Source: Bugulina stolonifera
Taxonomy: Eukaryota > Bryozoa > Gymnolaemata > Cheilostomatida > Bugulidae
Direction: 5' to 3'
Assembly (NCBI GenBank): GCA_935421135.1
Contig: OW285195.1
Span: 9,082,391-9,146,390 of the forward strand
DNA: 64,000 bases
The translations under genes and the position numbers were made by a program. How positions within the stretch are numbered: the first letter of the stretch is position 1; each line of letters starts with the position of its first letter. Below are positions 13,701-25,700 of this stretch, piece after piece. The notes beneath the pieces are model-generated. The model was given only the letters and a program-made list of their open reading frames with translations, did not search any database and was not told the origin of the DNA.

Positions 13701-16700
13701 ACACACTCAACATAGATAATAATATACTCATGAATATATGAACATAAAAACACTTATATTTTTTAACATTGACAACTACATTTTGCATATTTATTTGTAT
13801 TATTTATAAATCAAAAACATCTTCGTAATCCACAGACACTGTAAACTGCAGAGGGGCAGTAACCTGCTGCAAGCGTGTGCTGTGTTTGTGAGAAGTTGCC
13901 TCCTCATGAAATATTGTCAGTTGCGGAGTTGTCTTTTTCTGCATTATGTTGTGAAAGTAATTACAAATGCTCTGTTCTAACTAACACTGTCTATCGCAGT
14001 GTAGGCTACACATCTTGTAGGCTGCAAGAGCAAGTCCAAAGTACACTAATAATTCGTAGACTTACTATTAGAAGAGTGGAAAAGTAAATACTGTATGACT
14101 CACTAGTTTCGTTTTCCTCTGATACTCTTCCTTCATTCTGAGATATTCTTGGCGTTTCTCCTCGGAGAGCAGATTGATGGACTCTGAGGTAGGAGAGAGC
14201 ATCTTAGGCTCCGCCTACAAGTGTATACAGTAGGGTCTCTCTATAAGTGTATACAGTACAGTCTCTCTACAAGTGCATACTGACTGACTGGCTGACTGAC
14301 TGACTGACTGACTGACTGGCTGGCTGACTGACTGGCTGACTGAAGTGTTTGCAGCTAACAAATCAACTTTTAAAACCAACTAAATTACATATACAGTACA
14401 TCTGGTGTGCAAGTATTGTACATCCAACAGCCATTTGCTAGGGTTTGTTGTCCAAATTGACTGAACGAGATGACATTTACTAACCTGTGGACCTGTCACG
14501 GGAGGGGCTGTAATGGCTGGGGTGGTATTGGTCGTACCAACAGAAGACAACTGTCTGAGTTTCTTGAGCATACTATCTACCCCATCACTGATAACAGAGG
14601 ATACCTTGGCAGCCGTGCCAGCAGCTGCACACGCCGTGGGCACCTCCATCTCTTCATCAGAACTCTCCTCCCGGAGATTAATTACTACTGGGTCTATCTG
14701 AGGGGATCGGATCACCTATAGATATAAATATATTGTGGGAAAGAGGGTTAGGATAACTGTATAGTATGTATGATGCTCCCACATGTCTATTGTAACACAG
14801 TGTCTAAAAGATCAACAATCAAATGGTGGTAGGATAGCCTAGGACTTTAGGATCAGAGGTTCAAATCCTATACCCTCCTGTCAAGGAAAGTGAGCTCTTC
14901 CACTCAAAACCCTAGTCCCCATATAAACCAAGCCAAGACGAAAATGGGTGGCTGATGTAAACAATAATAAGATCATATCTCCAGGTGAAGGTTATGAGCA
15001 TGCTTAGCTATTACAGGTTGTATACTAGCAGAACCACGCATGCAGATTGGCACTTGGTAAGAACCGACCTTGGTATTCAATGATATCTTTAAATCCTGTC
15101 CACCCATTGGTCTCTTCACGAGCTGCTTTCGATGACTAGGTGATAATTTAGGATAGAGGTCACTGTCGGGTTTCACCGCAGGTTTAGGTGATGTCTGTGC
15201 ACTGGATCCCTACAAGTAGTATAACATTGTCCCATAGCCTGATGTACATTCAATACATATTGACATCATGTGCATTCCTTTCTATGAAGCATTGGATTGG
15301 CAAGAGAGCTATTAGGGCAGCAATTTATTGTTGATGGTCTCAGGAGTTAGTGGAAGACACGTGGTTGACAACTCATCCAGCACTATAACAGGTTTTCAGA
15401 GTTTAATCAGAAGAGGACTACTGATACTGATACAGTACTTTGTCTCGAGCATCAAAGATGTCAAACAATCAAATCTTTCCAGTGCTTGTAGCAGAAGTCA
15501 ACGATAATAACAAGTGGATGCACAGTGCCCCATTGACCTGAACAATATGGAGCATAGCCCACCTTTTTATTGGTTGATTTAGGGAGAGATTTTAAAGCTT
15601 GTTTCCTAAGAGCCTCAGCATCTAACTCCTCAGTCTCTTGTTGCTTAGGGGACGCTATCTTAGCCCCCGCATTAGTATTCATTGACTTCAGTGCATGTTT
15701 TCTCAATGTTTCAGCATCCAAATCCTCAGTAATTGGAGTTGGTGATACACGTACAACTCTGCGAGGAGAATCCACTTTCTGCACACGAGTCAAGCCAGGT
15801 ACACTACCAGATGGTGAAGTTACGGCAACAGAAGGTGTTACAGCAGACGTCATGTAGGGAACAGGGGCCACATGTGGTAGTATAGCTCCAGATTGAGTTT
15901 GAGCGTGGAAAGGATGGGACGCTACTAGTGTACCCGCATTCTGCATGTAGAATGGGTGTTGGACATTTCTTTGCTCAGCATAGGTCTACAATAAGGAGAT
16001 TCAACATGTATTTAACCACTTTTAAACAAGAACGTAGCCTACTGTCAGCTGAAACTACTGTATATACACTCAGCTCCACGATTGAGGAACAAGCAGTAGG
16101 TCAGTGAACCTCATGGACACTGAAAACTATGTTCATCAAATAGCATGTATGTGATGTGAATAATAATAAACTAGCCTAGTTAGTTGAAGGAGAATGACAA
16201 AGAGCGAGTTATGACTACCACTATGTAGACTTACCACAGAGTGAGCATACTTGATGTGTTCACTTCCTATCTTAGACATAAACTGGTTGAATCTTTCCTG
16301 TGGATCAGAGAGAGTTAGTACACCAGATATACCAGTGGCTCTCCCAGATGTCGGTGGAATCATAGCGCCGCCTGGTGTTAACGTTGTTCTAACATCTGAA
16401 GCAAATACTGTGGTAGGTACTGGGTTGGATTCACCAGGTACTGGTGGATCTACAGTGATAGTAGTTACTGGTGGAACAGAGGCTATGCTATCCCCAGCTA
16501 CAGATGTTGCGAGGTGGGTGGAAGCTTTCGAAGCAGTGGCAAAATTTGAACGTTGTTTATTGGCTTTCTTCTTAGTTTTGGACCTTGCACCATCCGACAG
16601 CTGTAAGAGAAGTATAGTTAATCAATGCATGTCTAACAGTAACTACCAGCGAGTACCAGAAATTTCACTTCATAAACGACTGGTGTACCAATCACATTCT

Positions 16701-19700
16701 GAAGGTAAGTCCAGTCCAATATAGTTATTCACCCCATTCCTATGCAATCATATTCTCAACAAACCATCTACTACATCCACATCAACATACACCTCAATAT
16801 AAATCAATATACTGTACATCTAGTTTACAATGCACTGTAGCCTATTCTTTCCACCTAACATTGCACACGCATTAGATATATTAATTAATTGAAGACATAA
16901 AACACAGATAAAAGTTTGACATGGATGCCCCCAGTAACACTACTATATCCTATAGATAGACCTCTACTATATTTAGTACAACATGTACCTGTAATATCCA
17001 TTAGAAAGTACCAACCTGTCATGATTTAGACCAACTAGTAAGTTACTAATAATACTAACCACTTATTAATCAATAGAGAGGCTGAACCAACTAATAAAAC
17101 ACACCAATCCAAAGTGTGGAAATACTCAATGATTACTGTAGAAATAATTTACATTTATAGCCAGTAACTATGGCACATCATTTATCACATACTTGACAAC
17201 TGGTACAATCATGTACTAGATGAATTGAGAAACAACTCCCATACTGTCTGGGTGAGACAGTAGAAGGACAACTCCCATGCTGTCTGGGTGCAACATTAGA
17301 AGGACAACTCCCATACTGTTTGAGTGCAACATTAGAAGAAGAATTCCCATACTGTTTGAGTGAGACATTAGAAGAACAACTCCCCTACTGTCTGAGTGAA
17401 ACATTAGAAGAACAACTCCCATACTGCCTGGGTGAGACAGTAGAAGAACAACTGCCATGCTATCTGAGTGCAACATTAGAAGGAACAGGCAGCTCATTTG
17501 AAGTCTAAAAGATTGACCTAATATTCCGCTATAATTAGTAGCAAAGAAATTTGGATAGCCTTAGTTCCTTGTTTGCTATTGGGCCAATGGAGGTCAACAA
17601 ATAAAATATCAAGAAGACAACTTCTCCTGCTAAAGTTCAGGTGAAGAACAGAAGCTACCCTAAATTTCTCCGCTTCTCTACCCAATTCTTGCACCCACGC
17701 AAAGGTATTCATATAATAACCAAGGTGATAAAATATCAACAAAGACCAATTTGACTTTTACATAAAGGATGGTGTGTAAATCTTAGTTGTTCACAAAATT
17801 CAAGGTAAACTAACCATCCGTCAACAAAAATTAACAGTTATTAAATCCATGCTATGAGATGTCTATAATATGTTGTGGTTGGATTTTGGGGTAAGAGCAG
17901 ACAACTCACAAAATGAAGAGATGACAACTCTCCATTAGGGAAGATTTGCTAAGTATTAGCTACATATGATTACTCGTATATGACTACTCTTGTTACGGAT
18001 TTGGTGCTAATGTCTTCTGGTATGACCTAAATGTACCTTTTGCTGTACATAAGTACCAGTCAATGCTCCTTAATCACTGTAGAATATACACAACACATAA
18101 CACACACTTACGGAGACAGCGGTAGCTGCACACACTTACCGAGACAGCGGTAGCGGTAAAGTTCATCAGCTGAGCAGCCTTCTCTCTGTGGGACTTTATA
18201 CTCAGCAGTTTAGTCCTGTATTCTTGATATAACCTTATTTGACTTCTCTTCTTAGTCTTGCCTTTACCCTACAGTGTGTTATGTAACAGGGTACTAAGGC
18301 TATGTAATAATACGAAAGATTGTGGAGGGAAAGATATGTCCTATCCAGCCCCAAAAGAAGAAACCAACCAGATATGGCTTTGTATGCAGATTGCATTCTC
18401 ATTGACCAAATACTGAATAACAAAAGTTGCATGCTTATAATTTTTCTAACAACTTTAATATTTATTTTTGCATTCTCTGAAGTCATGTGATGCTGCTGTG
18501 TTGCTTATTTTGGGGCGGAGTCGAGGACATGAGGTATTCTCTTCTACCATCATTGACTAGACCTAGATATACAATGTATTATGTTAATAAGCTTGTAGAA
18601 ATACGAGCTACTCTACCACCATGTGTATGCAATGTACAACTATATATAGGAGTTGTCTACACCTACTCTACAAATGGTTATACATAGGAGTTGTTTACAC
18701 CTACTCTACAACTACGCGTATACGTATATATGAGTTGTCTACACCTACCCTTTTCTGCGTTTTCACAGCAGCCTGCAGGTTAGCGAGCACTTTGTTGGTA
18801 TTCCCAATCTCCTTTTCCAACTGCTGGGATGTCATTCTACTAACGAGTACCTTGCTTGTCTGTATACCCTCTACCACTGCACATGTAAGGTAGAGTAAGC
18901 ATGTTATGTGATGTACAAGTTGTAATACTTTGTGTGCTGAAACCTCTAGCGGCACAGTACAGCATAACCAACTAGCATGTTAACCTATTTCTATCGTGAC
19001 CTATATCTACTGTGTAGTGACCTATATCTACTGTGTAGTGACCTATATCTCCCGTGTAGTGACCTATATCTACTGTGTAGTGACCTATATCTCCCGTGTA
19101 GTGTCCTATATCTACTGTGTAGTGACCTATATCTCCCGTGTAGTGACCTATATCTACTGTGTAGTGACCTATATCTACTGTTTAGTGACCTATATCTACT
19201 GTGTAGTGACCATCATCTGTTTAGTGACCTATATCTACTGTGTAGTGACCATTATCTGCTTAGTGACCTATATCTACTGTGTAGTGACCCATATCTGTTT
19301 AGTGACCTATATCTACTGTGTAGTGACCTATATCTGTTTAGTGACCTATATCTACTGTGTAGTGACCATCATCTGTTTAGTGACCTATATCTACTGTGTA
19401 GTGACCATTATCTGCTTAGTGACCTATATCTACTGTGTAGTGACCTATATCTGTTTAGTGACCTATATCTACTGTGTAGTGACCTATATCTGTTTAGTGA
19501 CCTATATCTACAGTGTAGGGACCATTATCTGTTTAGTGACCTATATCTACTGTGTAGTGACCTATATCTGTTTAGTGACCTATATCTACTGTGCAGTGAC
19601 CTATATGTACTGTGCAGTGACCTATATATAAACTAAGTTGAATGGCCGAAATATCAACTGACCTGTTTCAGAGCTAGGATCTCCCAGGTTATGGATCTTT

Positions 19701-22700
19701 GTCAGTGAATTCTGTATCTTGCGCATCCGTTGTGAATTTTGTTGTGGAGGCTCTGGCAAGTTGTCCACTGGAAATGAAACAAAAAGTAGAATGTATATTG
19801 GGTGACGCGCAGTACACATAGAAGTCCTCATGTCCAATGTAAATGGCCCTTATACTAAATGTATGTATGTACATTTAGGAGATACATGTAGGATATAGAT
19901 GTAGAAGATGGCGGGTATCCTAATGGCATGCAGGTAGCCTAGCCTGGATATAAAGTACTTTATACATGTAATAGTAATCCCCCATTTAAGACGACAGCAG
20001 AGATAATGTGCTGTAGTCTATTGAATACATCAAGTTGCTCTCTGTAAGGTGTATGACATAAGCATAACTTACTGCGTAGAGGTGGTGGCGGTGGAATTGT
20101 CTCCTCCTCCAGCACACTTGTATCTGATGGTATGACAATAACCTCTGGTACAGGTGGACGTGGTATGGGTGGTGGCGGAGGAGGTGGTGGTGGTTTATTA
20201 ACAACCTGCATACCATACAACAGGGTAGCTAGCATGCATCAGTTAGTGGTAGTTTATACATGTAGTTCAGCTACATGCCTAGCGTATAGTTGGTATGTAA
20301 ATATCAATACACTGATGGTGAAGCTACCAGTGGGGCTGATTTTATACTTGTATAATCAACATTAATCTGCAGCGATTTTCAGAAGAATACACCATGTTGA
20401 ATACTATGTATTCATAACAATCTAACTTGCAGTACAATATACACATGTACATGTAAGTGGATTGCAATTGCTCTATAATAAACTCACCGACTTATACTCC
20501 TCGGCGTGACCAGCCCCTAGCAGCTCTCACTGCCAGGTGCCAGTGCTGGCCAACTCCCTGTGAGAAAGGCCCAGATAACATGGCCTTTTTTGGCAGGGGT
20601 AGAGGAGTTGCCTTGAAGCCATGCTGGCTTGCATGACTCCAAGGACTTTAATATGGGGCACAGGAGCAATTGTGGCTGGATGCTCTTCCTAACACCACTG
20701 TGACCGGGATTTGAGCCTGGAACCTTCAGCAGGAAAGCTCAGCATTCTAACCCCTAAGCCACGGCTGCAATTGCTCTATGATGTTATGGTCAAATTAGTC
20801 TCAACAAAGGAAAGGCTAGAATATACACAGGGTGATTCCTTCTTGTATTTACCTGAGTTGTTAGAATAGGGGGTACCAGAGCCATTGGCACCTGCTGACC
20901 TTGGCTGATTTGTGACATTCTATAAACGGCAGCATGTCCAACACTCAATTGACCCCCTGTAATTAGCAGACAGTCAACTACATAGAAACATAGATAAATA
21001 GAAACTAGAGTGTACTTTAATAAACATGTAGAGTTCACACTGCTGAAAATCAGTGATGACATCACACTGTGGTTAGTGTACTATAATTATACAACCACAA
21101 TGATAGCATGTAATAGTATATAAACCACATTGCTTTGCCATAGCAGTCTGAACATCATAGGAACTCTGTCACTACTGGTAATGGTTCATACAACAGCTGT
21201 TTACAGAGTGCAGGTATAGCTGGGTATATTTTTAGTGGGATATGATAATAATAATGATCAAAATCAGCTACTACTATCCTCATCAACATGTTGTTAATCC
21301 TTTATAGTACAGAAGCAACCTCCCTTTTTATAAAGATTTCTAGCAATTGAGGTGGGGCCAGGTATTTTTTGCATGAAACTCTTAATTATACATAAATATT
21401 TTGATATGCAAATTTCTACACCTCACATAGTGCCAGTATAGTTGTTGTGGTCAATTGATTTATCGTGCAAGTAAAAATAACAAACATTTGTTAGATCGCC
21501 ATTGATAAGCCGGAAAAGATTGCTTTAGTGTTAGTGCTCATGCGTAACGGCAAACACTGTCCAATTAGAAGTGGTTGTGCCTGCGGATTTCTATAGTAAC
21601 CACAATAACAACAGCTGCACATGGCCAAATAGCAGTTACTAGTATTACTAGACATAATTAGTAATACTAGATACATGTAGTTATAATATTGTTGATTAGG
21701 ATTGCTACTGCTATAATGCCCTAATGGCTATATGAATTGAGTTGTGGGAGGTTTATAATGTGTTAGACTAAGGTAATACAACAGCTACAACAATGGATAA
21801 TTGTTTGTTTTACTGCTGTGAAAATATCAAAGACAAACCAGTTATTCTCTTCACCATATTAACCCCCAAAAGTGGGGAATAGGTGTGAATGTGTTCTGAT
21901 GTGCTGCATATAGAAAATTGGTCTCAACATTCACTCAGGGAGAACTTGTGTCAATTTTCCTAACTAGTATTCTTCAAAATTGATGAAAAAACTGGCTCTA
22001 GCAACTAAAAGTCATCAATACTTCATTACTCTAGGTATTTTGGTGCATGTAATACACCTATATCTATACACATGTACAGTAGATAATATACCCATACATA
22101 CATGTACATCCTTCTACTATATAACATAGGCTACTTGCAGTATTAGAGAGCAATATTCAATGAATCATGCTACATGCAATGTAAACAGGGAAGTAGACCA
22201 AAAAGTCGTTGGCTCTCAAATTAGCCATGTATATTCATAAGTAGTGTAATTTATTTATTTCCTGCTTTTAGTACTGAACATAACTAATAGATGAAATAAA
22301 CTACATAATAATGTTACATTTTGATGTTAAATTGCAAACTATTGTTAAGTGAGTTACATATTCATGCTACATAAGTATAATATGTGGTTATTGCTCTATA
22401 TTTAAAGTGTGATCAAATTGTCAATAGATTTAATAAACCAAACGAAATCATAAAATCACCAAGTCCATCAGAAAGTGTGCATGCTGAAAGTCCTGTGTCA
22501 CCATAGGCAAGCATTATTTGCTAATTTATATAAAAAGATCAGACAAAACCATAACCATGCCCACTTAGGAAGTTCCTTACAAACACTAGCAGTTAAAATA
22601 AGTAATCTCTGTACACTGGGCTGTTACTACATGTAGGGGGCCTACTTACAATATGTAGTTGTATCTAGGAAACGTAGATGGGGTATTGGATAAAACTCAT

Positions 22701-25700
22701 GGGGATCAAGAAGAGAAAAATGCCAAAGGGGAGCCTCAGAGTCAGCATGGTAGACCATGATGATGCCAGATATTAGGAAGAGGCAAGGTGTTTTTTGATT
22801 GAATAACTTACAAAGCATTTTTCACAAAAACACATTTGTGTGACAGCCTCTAGCTTTCCACATAATTGAAACCAAAATTATAGTGACACCAAGTAACATA
22901 AAAAACTGTAAAGGATAATAATTGGGCATTACAACACACCGACTGCTTGTATAACATTCACATGTACAAGCCAACTAAACCCAGTCTTCAGGCTACTAAC
23001 ATCCGTGGGTCCCAACTACAGTGCCTATATTATGCATATTCAGTACTATTAATAGGGACATGTATTATAGGCCTATAATTTCAAAAAATTATGATTTAAT
23101 ACTTCTTAACCTCCTAGTAGATATACACGTAGGCCCTCATATATATGCACCTCGGCTTACATCTATATATCCTAAATATGCAGATGAATGCTTATAACTG
23201 ATTTAACAACAAATACTCCCCTATGGCAATTGCAAGCGTTCACTGGTCACTACAAGAAACATAAACTCATGAAATTGTACGCTAGGAATTAATACATGTA
23301 CATGTACATTATCAATTGATTTACCAATCAGTTTCTCAGAGGTGGAGGTGCGGTTCTAAGGTGAACTACCACATTGCCGACTAATCCAAGCAGCACCTAA
23401 TTGGCCACTGGATTCCTAGGCTGCATCCTCAGATCCTTGATGCAACATGTTCTGTACCTGCATGCGTATCTAGTAATGCAACCAGAAGTAATGCATTTCT
23501 ACCAAGTTTTGAAAGCAATTCTGATGGCGGTATTTACTATTTGAGGGTTTTTATCAACTTCTAAAAGGCCTCTTAGTCTCCGAGGTCACTTTAATTTGTA
23601 TAATATTTTCATTAACTGGATTATTATTGTTGCTGCTCACAACTCTTCATGCCTAGCCTATTGGTGTAGGATGTTAACAAGTAGGAAATGTACATAGAGA
23701 GGTGTAGGATAACAGTGTAGAAATCTATGACTTGTATGTTCATAGGAATCTCAAAAGTTCAGTAGCGGATATTAACAGATATTTTTCAAACTGTTCCTAA
23801 CTTTATGCTATTTTAAAATGTGTTCCTTTGTTGAATGTTACATTTTATGTAATTTAAACAGAGTTTCTCAAACACATTAGAAGTGTGTGATAGCGGTGTC
23901 TTGGTTATACATGACAATTTTCGAAATCGATAGAATCTGTACAATAGTACTAAAACTTGCTATTATACCTAGAACTGGCACCTTAGGAGGTGTAGAAATG
24001 TCATATTTGAAATCAGCACAAAATTCTGATCTAGATACATGTCTTTTTATGTGGCCCCACTTCGATTGCTAGAACGGCTATTTTTTTTCAAGATATCCAG
24101 AGGTTGCTTCTGTACTATTAGTAATTATTGACACTATTACCCCTGTTACCTATACACAGTACAGTATGTAGGCCTACTAATACTATACTAGGCCTATATA
24201 GTATGCTAGTATTACCTACCAGGATAAGCAGGTGGTGGCTCATTGTCCGTTTGGTTCTTACTCATCCCTGTGTGTACCAGAGGGGGGCCAGCAAGGTGCT
24301 CTATCATTATGATATCATCATCTGAATTGTCTATTCGGCTAGGAGAGGGTGAATCCCCTACTATGTCCATAGGGGACCCACCACCTTGTCCCCTACTGTG
24401 TCCAATAGCATCATCAGCTGGCCCAATGTCCACTCCTTGTGTAGCTACTGGGTCAATACTACTCTCAGTGGTGTTACCTACTGTTGATCCTCCGCCCGCC
24501 ACCTGCAGGTGCCCCTCACCACCTTTAGACTCCACATTCAATATTTTCTGAGACAACACTTCCCACTTCTGTTTACGCTTCAGCTTGGCAGAGGGAGTCT
24601 CCGTGGGTTTAGAGTTAATTGGTATATCTGTTACTACACTAACAATGTCATCAGCTGTCAGTGTTGAGGAGTCGAGTATAGCGCTAGTAGTGGGAGTAGT
24701 ACTAGGTATGGTAGTAGTGGTAGTCTTACTAGATTTGGTAGTAGTGGTAGCAGCACTAGATTTGGTAGTAGTGGTAGTCGTACTAGATTTGGTAGTGGTG
24801 GTAGCAGTACTAGATTTGGTAGTAGTGGTAGCAATACTAGGTTTGGTAGTAGTTGATATATTAGAAGCTGGTGATACTGAGGTAGAGTTGACAGCTGGAC
24901 TCGATCTAACTCTCTTAGGAGTTGGAGCCTTGATCGGTGAGATATCCCCACTGTATAGTTTAGCCTTGGTGTTCTTTGTTACGGATCGAAGAGCAGCTAG
25001 CCTTAGCAACTCTAAATGACTGTCATCTTTCTGTATAAGTACAAATATAAAACATAGTGTGACTTGATTGTTCTGTAACTGGGGAGCTACATGTATTATA
25101 ATAGATACCATTACATTTCATGTACATGACTACTAGTATGGCTGCTTACATTGGCTGGTACAGTAGTAGTAGTATTAGTAGTACTAGTAGTAGACTGTGT
25201 GGTGGTGGTAGATGGTATGACTGTTGTACTTGTCACCTGACTGACTACAGTAGCAGAGGATAATACTTTCCTGCTCTGCTGATACTTCTGAATTACTTTC
25301 ATCTTCTCCTCCTACAGTATATTATAGACTAGACGTTACCCAACACTCTATAGTTACTATATTACACTGTATTCACCTTCCACTACTATTCTACTTAAGT
25401 AAGAAGACAACCCTATAACTATGAGCTCATCTCGCTATATTATAGAGTATAGATAACTTGGGATGGTTCAGTTAGGTAACTAGAAGTAAACTGAAAGCTT
25501 TAATAAAGCTGTGCATAGCGCTGAACCCATGGCTACATACAATGTGCAATTAAACTTCAGGCACATGCCAAAAGGAAAATCCTTATTTTCCTGCGAGCAA
25601 CTTCTGGTGTGCCGATGAGCTAGAGATGGTTTTCTCCATCTTGTGAATTTTATTTGCAACCCAGGTGGGTCCAAGGGGCAGCGAATATAATGTAAATAGG

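Noticed and set aside
16251..16724. 157-residue plus-strand frame
   Set aside because: Shadow of ZFC3H1 exon 16600-16235.
18977..19636. Two long plus-strand frames of about 210-220 residues (DLYLLCS repeats)
   Set aside because: They are the 21-bp minisatellite inside a ZFC3H1 intron, with no start context, splice sites or non-repetitive sequence.
24585..25019. Valine-rich plus-strand frame
   Set aside because: Antisense shadow of the Thr-rich coding minisatellite in ZFC3H1 exon 25030-24220, whose splice sites and phases fit.
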